A stretch of DNA of 64,000 nt from Gemmatimonadota bacterium (lineage in GTDB: Bacteria; Gemmatimonadota; Gemmatimonadetes; Gemmatimonadales; Gemmatimonadaceae). The stretch lies in NCBI GenBank assembly GCA_026387935.1, contig JAPLKU010000003.1, positions 1-64,000 of the forward strand. Direction: 5' to 3'. Positions 15,799-26,976 of this stretch are shown here, in pieces. Position numbers and translations under genes: made by a program. The notes beneath the pieces were generated by a model that did not search any database, had not been told where the DNA came from, and was given only the letters and a program-made list of their open reading frames with translations. How positions within the stretch are numbered: the first letter of the stretch is position 1; every line of letters begins with the position of its first letter.

Positions 15799-16351
15799 CG
15801 GTCAGACGCGCACGCAGCGCGTCACAGGCTCGTTTGACTCGCATCCGCAACGCCGAGAGACCGGCCCCCGTCATCGCAGAAATGTCTTCGTAGGAAAGGT
15901 CTTCGACGTGCCGAAGCAGAAATGCTTCCCGCTGCTCCGCCGGTAACGTGTCCAGTACCACCCGGACTTCTTCTGCCCAGTCGGCGCCAATCTCGTGCTC
16001 TGCCGTCGCCGTCTGTGGCACATCTCCGTACTCGATCACCGAGCGATGACGCCGATTGCGGGCCATCAATGTTCGGCAGCGGTTCGCGAGAATCCTGAAC
16101 AGCCAGGGATCAAACCTCGCGTCCTCGCGGAATCGCGGGAAACTGTCGTGCACGCGCACGAAGGTGTCCTGCACCGCCTCTTCTGCGTCCTGCTCACTGC
16201 CCAGCATGTTGCGCGCGAAGCGCAGGCATCGGGGATAGTAGAACTCCACGATCTTGATGAAGGCCTGTTCGTCGCCGTGCTTGGCACGGCCTGGGAGTGT
16301 CGGGTCGAAGTCGGTCACGGACGTTCGAAGGACTGCAAGGGTGGGAAACAC
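15767..16351 (-). CDS. ECF-type RNA polymerase sigma factor
   Basis: 194 residues with the two ECF domains. Region 2 shows FIKIVEFYYPRCLRFARNMLG and DAEEAVQDTFVRVHDSFPRF, which bind core polymerase and the -10 element. Region 4 shows LPAEQREAFLLRHVEDLSYEDISAMTG, the helix-turn-helix for the -35 element. It starts the minus-strand operon of four genes running to 13399, and its 3' end overlaps the CBM48 anti-sigma-like gene. ECF operons are often self-activated, so the promoter should lie in the 190 bases shared with the divergent aldehyde dehydrogenase gene; I could not fix its boxes. Confidence 0.9.
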   Translation of the reverse strand: MFPTLAVLRTSVTDFDPTLPGRAKHGDEQAFIKIVEFYYPRCLRFARNMLGSEQDAEEAVQDTFVRVHDSFPRFREDARFDPWLFRILANRCRTLMARNRRHRSVIEYGDVPQTATAEHEIGADWAEEVRVVLDTLPAEQREAFLLRHVEDLSYEDISAMTGAGLSALRMRVKRACDALRARLTDGSKDDRRIG

Positions 16352-16542
16352 ATTACCCCCTAGAGCGCCTGTTGGCCACCGATTTCCTTCGTCGTTCAGG
16401 CCGAATGTGCACCCGTCCGACTACAGCAACCGCCTCGACATGACATCTTTCCCACGACTGCTGGACCATCACCTGCCGTACCTATGATTACCCGGGCGGA
16501 CATGCTCACGTCACCCCATTTTGTGCGCTCAGGAAGGGTCCC

Positions 16543-18135
16543 GTGACCCACATCACACCCCCTCCGGCGCAGAGCGGTTCCGCTCCCAAGCGGCGACCGG
16601 TCGAATCGCTCCAACCATCCACAGGCGAGGTCTGGCGGACCTTCACGCCAGCCACGCCTGACGAGGTCGTCGCCGCCGTCGCAGCCGCCCGAGCGGCGCA
16701 ACCGGCGTGGGCCGCGCAGCCGATTGGGGTCCGCCTGCACGCACTGCGTCGGTTTCACGAACTCGTATTCGCGCGGCGAAATGAGATTGCGGAGCTGATC
16801 AGTCGCGAGACCGACAAGCCGGTTGCCGAAGCGATGGGGACAGAGGTTGGGACGGCGCTCGACGATGCGCGCTTTTTATTGAAAGCCGTGCCGACGCTCG
16901 CAAAAGCGCCGTGGTTCGCATCAGGCAGCCTGGCGTATGCACGCAAACGGCTTCGCATCACGCACGAGCCGTATGGCGTGCTCGCCGTGATTTCGCCCTG
17001 GAACTATCCGTTCATGCTTGCGTGCGCGCGACTGCTGCCGGCACTGGCTTCTGGAAATGCCGTGGTGTTCAAGCCGAGCGAGCTCACGCCGTCGACCGGT
17101 GAATTGATTCAGCGGCTGTTGATCGACGCTGGTGTCCCGCGGGATGTGATGGCACTCGTGCAGGGCGATGGCGTCATTGGCGCCGCGCTCGCTGGCGCCG
17201 AGGTCGACAAGGTGTTCTTCACCGGAAGCGTGGCGGCCGGCCGCTCCGTGGCGATGGCATGCGCATCGCGGCTCATTCCCTGCGGACTCGAGCTCGGTGG
17301 CTCTGACGCGGCGATCGTGCTGGCCGGCGCGAACACCGCGCACGCCGCCTCCGGCCTCGCGTGGGGACGGTTCAGTAACGCGGGCCAAACCTGCGTGGCG
17401 CCGAAGCGGATTTTCGTCGAGGATGGCGCGTACGATGCGTTCGTCGCCGACATCACACGCGTGGTGACGCAATTGCACACCGGTCCGGGAAGCGATGACA
17501 CGTCGGACGTCGGCGCCGTGATTCGCCCCGAGTTTCGCGCGACGCTCGAAGCGCAACGCGACGACGCCGTTGCGCGCGGCGCGACGATCGCTGCGACGGC
17601 ATCGACGACGAACGCCGACATCTTTCCGCCGACGGTGCTGCTCGACGTGCCAGACGATGCGCGAGCGCTGCGGGAAGAAACGTTCGGCCCACTCATGACG
17701 GTGATTCGCGTGCGGGACGCCGACGAAGCGGTCGCGCGGGCGAACGCGAGTGAGTTTGGACTGTCGGCGAGCGTCTGGTCGCGAGATGCAGCGCGCGCCG
17801 GCGCCGTGGCCGCGCGCCTCGCGTGTGGAACGGTGGCCATTAACGATGTCTTGTGCACCGCCGGAATCCCCGAGCTGCCCCATGGTGGCGTGAAGCACTC
17901 CGGGTTTGGCAGCACGCATGGCATTGAGGGACTGCGCGATTGCATGCGCACAAAAGGCATCGCCGCTGATCACTTCAGCGGCGTGCGGCAGGCCTGGTGG
18001 TTTGGCTACTCACGAGCCCACCGCGATGGTGTGGATGCCTTTATCCGACTCGCGCACAGCAAGCGGGTCACCGAACGGATCGCCGCGATCGGCACCGTGC
18101 TGCGCATGCTCCTCTTCCCAAGCCGACCGCTCTGA
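16543..18135 (+). CDS. NAD(P)-dependent aldehyde dehydrogenase
   Basis: 530 residues of the aldehyde dehydrogenase superfamily, which oxidise aldehydes to acids in the cytoplasm. Motifs seen: FSPWNYPF-type segment (AVISPWNYPFML), cofactor loop KPSELTPSTG, FTGSVAAGRSVA, catalytic-base region LELGGSDAAIVL, nucleophile FSNAGQTCVAPKRIFVE and EETFGPLMTV. The GTG at 16543 is preceded by AGGAAGGG and gives a sensible N-terminus. It is closest in pattern to succinate-semialdehyde or benzaldehyde-type enzymes; the exact substrate is not evident. The C-terminal 60 residues beyond the usual end are Arg-rich. The YggT gene follows after 2 bases, so they are co-transcribed. Confidence 0.9.
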   Translation: MTHITPPPAQSGSAPKRRPVESLQPSTGEVWRTFTPATPDEVVAAVAAARAAQPAWAAQPIGVRLHALRRFHELVFARRNEIAELISRETDKPVAEAMGTEVGTALDDARFLLKAVPTLAKAPWFASGSLAYARKRLRITHEPYGVLAVISPWNYPFMLACARLLPALASGNAVVFKPSELTPSTGELIQRLLIDAGVPRDVMALVQGDGVIGAALAGAEVDKVFFTGSVAAGRSVAMACASRLIPCGLELGGSDAAIVLAGANTAHAASGLAWGRFSNAGQTCVAPKRIFVEDGAYDAFVADITRVVTQLHTGPGSDDTSDVGAVIRPEFRATLEAQRDDAVARGATIAATASTTNADIFPPTVLLDVPDDARALREETFGPLMTVIRVRDADEAVARANASEFGLSASVWSRDAARAGAVAARLACGTVAINDVLCTAGIPELPHGGVKHSGFGSTHGIEGLRDCMRTKGIAADHFSGVRQAWWFGYSRAHRDGVDAFIRLAHSKRVTERIAAIGTVLRMLLFPSRPL

Positions 18136-18137
18136 GT

Positions 18138-18728
18138 ATGGAAACGCTCCTCGGCGCCATCGATTTCGTGCTGGTGTACGTGCGTCCCGCGCTTCTCGGG
18201 CTCGCGATTGGGCTCGGCGGCGTCGCCGCGCTCGACTGGGCCGTACGCACGCGGCGGATCAATCCATTCGGCCGGGTGGCGCGATTGCTCCGGACGACGG
18301 TTGATCCGCTGCTGATGCCCGTCGAGAGAATTGTTGTCCGGGCGGGCGGCTTGCCGACCGCTGCACCCTGGTATGCGCTGATGGGCGTCGTGCTCGGGGG
18401 GATTCTCTTGATCACGGCGCTCACCTTTGCGCGCGAACAGATCGCGCTCGTGGCCATGGCGCTGAACTCGGGTGCGCGCGGCGTCTATCGGCTCACCATG
18501 TCCTGGGTGTTCACGGTACTGCAGATAGCGATTGTGGTGCGGGTGGTGATGTCGTGGGTGCGCCTCAGGCCCAGCGCCTGGTACTCGCGCTGGGCGTACC
18601 GGCTGAGCGAGCCGATTCTTCGGCCGATTCGGAACATCATTCCCTTGATCGGCATGGTGGACATCTCGCCGATGGTGGCGTGGTTCGCACTTGGGCTCGT
18701 GGAGACGCTGCTGTTGAACGCCTGGTAG
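18138..18728 (+). CDS. YggT-family integral membrane protein
   Basis: 196 residues with about four membrane segments. I chose the ATG at 18138, two bases after the aldehyde dehydrogenase stop; the ORF-track frame extends back inside that gene. Conserved YggT features include VVRVVMSWVRL in the second half and SEPILRPIRNIIPLIGMVDISPMVAWF, the usual C-terminal signature. A second, more diverged copy of the motif (FGRVARLLRTTVDPLLMPVERIV) occurs in the first half, as in double-YggT proteins. The family is linked elsewhere to osmotic stress and cell-envelope or division functions, but its biochemical role is not settled. Confidence 0.85.
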   Translation: METLLGAIDFVLVYVRPALLGLAIGLGGVAALDWAVRTRRINPFGRVARLLRTTVDPLLMPVERIVVRAGGLPTAAPWYALMGVVLGGILLITALTFAREQIALVAMALNSGARGVYRLTMSWVFTVLQIAIVVRVVMSWVRLRPSAWYSRWAYRLSEPILRPIRNIIPLIGMVDISPMVAWFALGLVETLLLNAW

Positions 18729-18736
18729 GCCGCTCT

Positions 18737-18763
18737 GCAGACCGAAGCGGGGCCGCGGTCTGC
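18737..18763 (+). terminator. Hairpin after the YggT gene
   Basis: A perfect 8-bp stem GCAGACCG/CGGTCTGC lies 9 bases after the YggT stop codon. No T-run follows, so it may act as a transcript-stabilising or Rho-assisted structure. Confidence 0.4.
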
Positions 18764-18826
18764 CCCGCCCTGACCCCGCTTGACATCATCCGTTCATCCG
18801 GATAGACTGATGAAAGACAACTGATT

Positions 18827-18880
18827 CCGTGGCGATTTGGAGGCAAATTGCGGCCACGTAAAACAACCTGCTAAAGCGCC
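18827..18880 (+). ncRNA. SAM-II riboswitch (S-adenosylmethionine aptamer)
   Basis: This short region upstream of metF-metH has the layout of the SAM-II aptamer. A 6-bp P1 stem CGTGGC/GCCACG (18828-18833 and 18853-18858) encloses a loop starting GATTT and ending ATTGC. The loop is followed 11 bases after P1 by the conserved tail GCTAAA (18870-18875). In SAM-II the loop pairs with the tail to form a pseudoknot around the ligand; here AGG (18841-18843) can pair with CCT (18867-18869). A terminator follows immediately. The genes controlled make methionine, the precursor of SAM, so feedback repression makes sense. Confidence 0.82.
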
Positions 18881-18883
18881 TGT

Positions 18884-18915
18884 CCCGGTGCGCCTCCATT
18901 GGCCCCGGGGTTTTT
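18884..18915 (+). terminator. Riboswitch expression-platform terminator
   Basis: CCCGG (18884-18888) pairs with CCGGG (18905-18909) and an inner GCC pairs with GGC. A run of TTTTT follows at 18911. An alternative hairpin, GCGCC (18876-18880) with GGTGC (18887-18891), uses two of the same bases and would act as antiterminator. The ORF-track metF start at 18899 falls inside this terminator. Confidence 0.7.
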
Positions 18916-18929
18916 CGTTTTCACCCGAT

Positions 18930-18962
18930 TTCCCGTTTCCTTCCCGTTTCCTTCCCGTTTCC
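18930..18962. repeat. Three tandem copies of TTCCCGTTTCC
   Basis: Three perfect 11-base units in the metF leader, between the terminator and the chosen start codon. They are pyrimidine-rich and probably single-stranded in the RNA; no function is assigned. Confidence 0.8.
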
Positions 18963-18994
18963 GCGCACCTCCCGCCGTACCGGCACCCGCTCTC

Positions 18995-19864
18995 TTGTCT
19001 TCTCCGTTTTCCGTCTCCTTCGAGTTTTTCCCTCCCAAGACCCCCGAGTCTGAGGAGGCGCTCTGGCGTGCCATCACCCGCCTCGCGCCCCTCGCGCCGA
19101 AGTTCGTCTCGGTCACCTACGGCGCAGGCGGAAGCACGCGGGCGCGCACGCACCGCACGGTCAAACGGTTGCTGGCGGAAACGAAACTCATTCCGGCCGC
19201 GCACCTCACCTGCGTAGGCGCCACGAAGGCCGAACTCGACCAGGTCGCCGATGAGTACTGGGCGACCGGCGTGCGGCAGGTTGTCGCCCTCCGCGGCGAT
19301 CCGCCGGCCGGCGCTACTTCATATGAAGCGACACCAGGCGGCTACGCCTATGCGTCGGACCTCGTCGCAGGACTCAAAGCGCGGCACGACTTCGAAGTCA
19401 GCGTCGCCACCTTTCCTGAAGGCCACCCGGACTCGCTCTCGCTCGACCGCGAACTCGACAACCTCAAACGGAAGATCGACGCCGGCGCGTCGAAGGCGAT
19501 TACGCAGTTCTTCTTCGACAACTGGACCTACCTCAAGTTCGTGGATCGCGCGCGGAAGGCCGGCATCACGATACCGATTCTCCCCGGCATCATGCCGGTC
19601 TCGAACTTTCACACGATGACGAAATTCGCCGCGATGGCCGGCGCCACCGTGCCGCGCAGCATGGCGCCGCTGTTCGAGGGCCTCGACGACGATCCCGAAA
19701 CGCGAAAGCTCGTCGCGGTGACCGTCGCGGCCGAACAGTGCCAGCAGCTCGCCGAGGCCGGCGTGACGGAGTTCCACTTCTACACGCTGAACCGCGCGGA
19801 TCTCACCTACGCGCTCTGTCATATCCTTGGGCTGCGCCCCGTCGCACCCGGCGCGCAGCAGTAA
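18995..19864 (+). CDS. metF: 5,10-methylenetetrahydrofolate reductase
   Basis: 289 residues. The enzyme reduces methylene-THF to methyl-THF with FAD, supplying the methyl group for MetH encoded next door. Family motifs seen: SFEFFPPKTPESEEALW at the start, FVSVTYGAGGSTRARTH, AHLTCVG, QVVALRGDPP, SVATFPEGHPDS, ITQFFFDN and PGIMPVSNF. I chose the TTG at 18995 because it gives the normal family length and N-terminus. The ORF-track TTG at 18899 lies inside the riboswitch terminator, and no ATG or GTG lies between. A strong Shine-Dalgarno is not visible. metH starts 4 bases after the stop. Regulation is by the SAM-II riboswitch upstream. Confidence 0.92.
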   Translation: MSSPFSVSFEFFPPKTPESEEALWRAITRLAPLAPKFVSVTYGAGGSTRARTHRTVKRLLAETKLIPAAHLTCVGATKAELDQVADEYWATGVRQVVALRGDPPAGATSYEATPGGYAYASDLVAGLKARHDFEVSVATFPEGHPDSLSLDRELDNLKRKIDAGASKAITQFFFDNWTYLKFVDRARKAGITIPILPGIMPVSNFHTMTKFAAMAGATVPRSMAPLFEGLDDDPETRKLVAVTVAAEQCQQLAEAGVTEFHFYTLNRADLTYALCHILGLRPVAPGAQQ

Positions 19865-19867
19865 GCC

Positions 19868-23614
<3,747 letters not shown>

Positions 23615-23622
23615 TTCATCGA

Positions 23623-24798
23623 ATGACTGCCGCCATCCAGCCGCTCCCGACGTCGAACCGCCGCGTGCTCGTCATTGACGACGAGCCAGCGGTGCTCAAG
23701 GTGATTGGCTTGGTGCTCCAGCGCCGCGGCTTTGCCGTGGACACGATGTCGAGCGCGAAGGCCGCGCTTGCGCAGCTGCCGCATCAGAAATACCACGCCA
23801 TTCTCTCTGACATCATCATGCCCGAGATGACGGGCGTGGAGTTCCTCCGAGAACTCCGCCGCCACGATCTCGACGTGCCGGTGATCCTCATGACGGCTGG
23901 CCCAACGCTCGACTCGGCAATTAGTGCCATCGAGTACGGCGCCCAGCAGTACCTGCTCAAGCCGGTTGAACCCGACGAACTCGTGAAGGCGGTAGGCCGC
24001 GCAGTCGCGCTAGGCGAGCTCGCCCGCGCCAAACGTGACGCCCTCTCCGGTGGGCCAAAGAAAACCGTCTCGCTCAACGAGCGCGCCGATCTTGAAGCAA
24101 TCCTCACGCGCGCCTTCGACACGATCCGCGTCGTCTTTCAGCCCGTCGTCTCCATCAAGAACAACACGCTCTTCGGCTACGAAGCGCTGATGCGCTGCGA
24201 GGAAACCCTGTTCAGCTCTTATGGCTCGCTGCTCGCGGCGGCCGATCGCGTCGCATGGCGGCCGCTGATGGCCCGCACGATCTACCAGCGCATTGCGCAG
24301 TCGTGCACGGAACTGCCGGACGGCGCGATGCTCTTCGTGAACGTCCATCCGTTTGACGCCCAGGAAGGCCTGCTCACCGGTGCTGAATCGCCGCTGGAGC
24401 CGCTCGCGCGCAGCATTGTGCTCGACATCAGTGACAAAGCGCCGCGCATGCAGATCGACTCGTTCGCCAACAGCCTCCCCGCCCTCCGCGGTGCGGGATT
24501 CCGGATCGCCGTGGACGACGTCGGCACCGGCTCATCCGGCATGACAGTCTTTTCGAAGCTGCAGCCCGACTACGTGAAGCTCGACGGCGCCTTTGTCGCC
24601 GGCATCGCCAGCGATGCGGCGGCATCGCGCATGGCGCGCGGCATGTACGCCTTTTGCCGCGAACTCGAGGTGCCAGTGATTGCTGAGGGCGTGGAGACCC
24701 GCGCCGAGCGCGACGCGCTCGCCTCGATGGGCGCCGACTTGGCGCAGGGAAATGTATTCGGCGCACCTGCTGCCGAGTTCGCCCCACCAACCTTCTGA
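23623..24798 (+). CDS. Response regulator with EAL domain
   Basis: 391 residues. A receiver domain (about 15-135) has the acidic pocket VIDDEPAV, phosphorylation site ILSDIIMPEMTG (Asp about 62) and KPVEPDEL with the conserved lysine. An EAL domain (about 160-385) follows. The signature EALMR, FVNVHP, DDVGTGSSG, DYVKLD, AEGVET and LAQGNVFG are present. The normal metal-ligand motif ExTE/ExSE is here DISD, so the first glutamate is aspartate. Cyclic-di-GMP phosphodiesterase activity is therefore likely but could be reduced, or the domain could be a c-di-GMP sensor. I chose the ATG at 23623, 8 bases after metH, over the ORF-track start inside metH. The partner kinase is not in the window. Confidence 0.9.
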   Translation: MTAAIQPLPTSNRRVLVIDDEPAVLKVIGLVLQRRGFAVDTMSSAKAALAQLPHQKYHAILSDIIMPEMTGVEFLRELRRHDLDVPVILMTAGPTLDSAISAIEYGAQQYLLKPVEPDELVKAVGRAVALGELARAKRDALSGGPKKTVSLNERADLEAILTRAFDTIRVVFQPVVSIKNNTLFGYEALMRCEETLFSSYGSLLAAADRVAWRPLMARTIYQRIAQSCTELPDGAMLFVNVHPFDAQEGLLTGAESPLEPLARSIVLDISDKAPRMQIDSFANSLPALRGAGFRIAVDDVGTGSSGMTVFSKLQPDYVKLDGAFVAGIASDAAASRMARGMYAFCRELEVPVIAEGVETRAERDALASMGADLAQGNVFGAPAAEFAPPTF

Positions 24799-24811
24799 CC
24801 GGGTGAGATCG

Positions 24812-25966
24812 ATGTCTGAAACCGTCCAGCCCCTGTCGGTGCTGACGGACGACGAACGCGCTTTTCAGGGCGCCGTCGCCGAGTTCGCGCAGGGCGAAGT
24901 CGCGCCGCGCGTGGCCGAGATGGAGAAAAATGCCAGGCTCGATCCCACCCTCATTCCGAAGTACTTCGAAATGGGGCTGATGGGCATTCAGGTGCCCGAA
25001 GCGTTCGGCGGCGCCGGCGGCTCTGTCATGATGGTGACCATCGCCGTCGAGGAGCTGAGCAAGGTGGACGCTTCGGCCGCGATCATGGTGGACGTGCAGA
25101 ACACGCTCGTCGCGTATCCGATGCTCTCGGCGGCGAACGATGAGCAGAAGAAGCGCTACCTCCCCGCGCTCTGCGAATCACAGATCGGCGCCTACGCACT
25201 GTCAGAAGCGACAAGCGGATCGGATGCGTTCGCGCTCGCCACTCGTGCGGACAAGAAGGGCGACAACTGGATTCTCACCGGTCGGAAGCTCTGGATCACG
25301 AACGGCGCCGAGGCCGACGTATTCATCGTGTTCGCCAACACCGATCCGTCGAAAGGCTACAAGGGAATCACGGCTTTCATCGTCGAACGCTCGTTCAGCG
25401 GCTTCAGCGTGGGCAAGAAGGAAGACAAGCTTGGCATCCGTGCTTCGAGCACGACGGAACTGATTCTCGACGGCGTCGTGGTGCCGGCAACAAACGTGCT
25501 TGGTCCGGTGGGGCAAGGCTACAAGATTGCAATCGAAACGCTGAACGAAGGACGCATCGGCATTGGCGCGCAGATGATCGGCATCGCGCAGGGCGCACTC
25601 ACTGCCGCGACGGCCTATGTGAAGGAGCGACACCAGTTCGGCAAATGCATCGCCGACAATCAGGCGGTCCAGTTCCAGCTTGCGCAGGCGGCCACGGAAC
25701 TCGCCGCGGCGCGGTTGATGGTGTACGACGCGGCGCGCCTCAAGGACGCTGGCCGCGATATCGCTCAGGCCGGCGCGATGGCCAAGCTCTTCGCATCACA
25801 GGTCTCTGAGCGTGTGACATCACTCTGCGTGGAACTTTTCGGTGGCTACGGCTACACGAAGGACTATCCGGCCGAGAAGTTCTACCGCGACGCGAAAATT
25901 GGCACGATCTACGAAGGCACGAGCAACATGCAGCTGCAGACCATTGCCAAGGGACTTCTCAAATAA
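24812..25966 (+). CDS. Acyl-CoA dehydrogenase (short-chain type)
   Basis: 384 residues of the FAD-dependent acyl-CoA dehydrogenase family, which introduce a trans-2 double bond into acyl-CoA. Motifs: GIQVPEAFGGAGGS, AYALSEATSGSDAFAL (flavin contact), WITNGAEADVFIVFA, LNEGRIGIGAQMIG, ERHQFGK, and IYEGTSNMQLQTIAK with the catalytic glutamate. The pattern is that of butyryl- or short/branched-chain enzymes. The ATG at 24812 is preceded by GGGTGAG; the ORF-track extension lies inside the EAL gene. The next gene overlaps the stop codon (TAATG). No electron-transfer flavoprotein gene is adjacent. Confidence 0.93.
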   Translation: MSETVQPLSVLTDDERAFQGAVAEFAQGEVAPRVAEMEKNARLDPTLIPKYFEMGLMGIQVPEAFGGAGGSVMMVTIAVEELSKVDASAAIMVDVQNTLVAYPMLSAANDEQKKRYLPALCESQIGAYALSEATSGSDAFALATRADKKGDNWILTGRKLWITNGAEADVFIVFANTDPSKGYKGITAFIVERSFSGFSVGKKEDKLGIRASSTTELILDGVVVPATNVLGPVGQGYKIAIETLNEGRIGIGAQMIGIAQGALTAATAYVKERHQFGKCIADNQAVQFQLAQAATELAAARLMVYDAARLKDAGRDIAQAGAMAKLFASQVSERVTSLCVELFGGYGYTKDYPAEKFYRDAKIGTIYEGTSNMQLQTIAKGLLK

Positions 25967-26928
25967 TGCGCCGCATTTCCCTGCTCGCCCCGCTCGCCTT
26001 CGTCGCGGCAGCATGCGACCGTGAACCGCCGCCACTTCCGCCGGTCACGGCGGCGGTGCACCGCGACTCGGTCGTCGCGTGGCAGGCCTCGCGGCAGAAG
26101 GCTGTTTACGGACCCAGCGGCTGGGCGACGGTCCTCGGGCTCTGGTGGCTCGAGCCGGGGGAGATCACGATTGGGTCGGACTCATCGAACCAGGTCATCC
26201 TGCCGCGCGACCACGCCCCGCCGCGGGTTGGCACAGTGTTCATCGCCAAGGACTCCACCTGGTTCGTGGCGGCAAAGGGGGTGAAGGCTACCATTGATTC
26301 GGTGCCAGTCACGACGGCGCGGTTGCACAGCGATCTCACACCGAAGACCACGATCGTGCGCGCCGGCTCCATCATGATCTACTATCTGGTGCGTGAAGAT
26401 CGCGGCGTCTGGAAGCACGCGCTCCGCATCAAGGACACCGCGAGCGTCGCTCGCGCCGAGGGGGTGCCGTTCCGCTATTTCCCCACCGACATCAAGTGGC
26501 GCATTCAGGCGAAGTTCGTGCAATCACCGAAGCCGGACTCGCTCAACATCATCAGCGTGCTCGGCACCGAAACACGGATGTCGCACGAAGGCGATGTGCA
26601 CTTCGCGATCGACGGAACGAAGTACTCACTGGCAGTCATTCGCGAGCCGGAAGACCACGGCAAGAACCTCTTCCTCATGTTCACCGACTCGACCAGCCGG
26701 AAAGAGTCGTATCCGGCGACGCGCTACCTCTGGGTGGCGCCGGCCGACTCACTCGGCCGCACGATTCTTGATTTCAATCAGGCGTTCAATCCGCCCTGCG
26801 CGTTCACGAAGTTTGCCACCTGCCCCTTCCCACCGAAGGGCAATCATATCCCGATACGGGTCGAGGGTGGCGAGTGGAACCCGCACTACGGCGAGCCACA
26901 CGCGGCGGAGAAGCCGAAGGACACGTAG
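25966..26928 (+). CDS. DUF1684 lipoprotein
   Basis: 320 residues. The N-terminus LLAPLAFVAAACDRE is a lipoprotein signal with the lipidated Cys near residue 17. The body matches the DUF1684 family by its ordered blocks: WRASRQ-type start (AWQASRQKAVYGPSGWATVLGLWWLEPGE), GSDSSNQVILP, and the hallmark end DFNQAFNPPCAFTKFATCPFPPKGN with IPIRVEGGEWNPH. The family is widespread in secreted proteins but has no settled activity. Its ATG shares a base with the acyl-CoA dehydrogenase stop codon, so translation is coupled. An odd pairing of a cytoplasmic enzyme with an envelope lipoprotein; a functional link is not obvious. Confidence 0.9.
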   Translation: MRRISLLAPLAFVAAACDREPPPLPPVTAAVHRDSVVAWQASRQKAVYGPSGWATVLGLWWLEPGEITIGSDSSNQVILPRDHAPPRVGTVFIAKDSTWFVAAKGVKATIDSVPVTTARLHSDLTPKTTIVRAGSIMIYYLVREDRGVWKHALRIKDTASVARAEGVPFRYFPTDIKWRIQAKFVQSPKPDSLNIISVLGTETRMSHEGDVHFAIDGTKYSLAVIREPEDHGKNLFLMFTDSTSRKESYPATRYLWVAPADSLGRTILDFNQAFNPPCAFTKFATCPFPPKGNHIPIRVEGGEWNPHYGEPHAAEKPKDT

Positions 26929-26976
26929 CGGCGGCGCCGACAGCTGCGCGCGCCAACGCGCGCCAACGCGCGCGGA

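Noticed and set aside
18899-18994. N-terminal extension of metF (MAPGFFVFTRFPV...)
   Set aside because: The TTG lies inside the riboswitch terminator and the extension is encoded by the terminator and an 11-base tandem repeat.
26941-26975. CGCGCCAACG repeat as a regulatory element
   Set aside because: Only two copies between convergent genes, simple GC-rich slippage.
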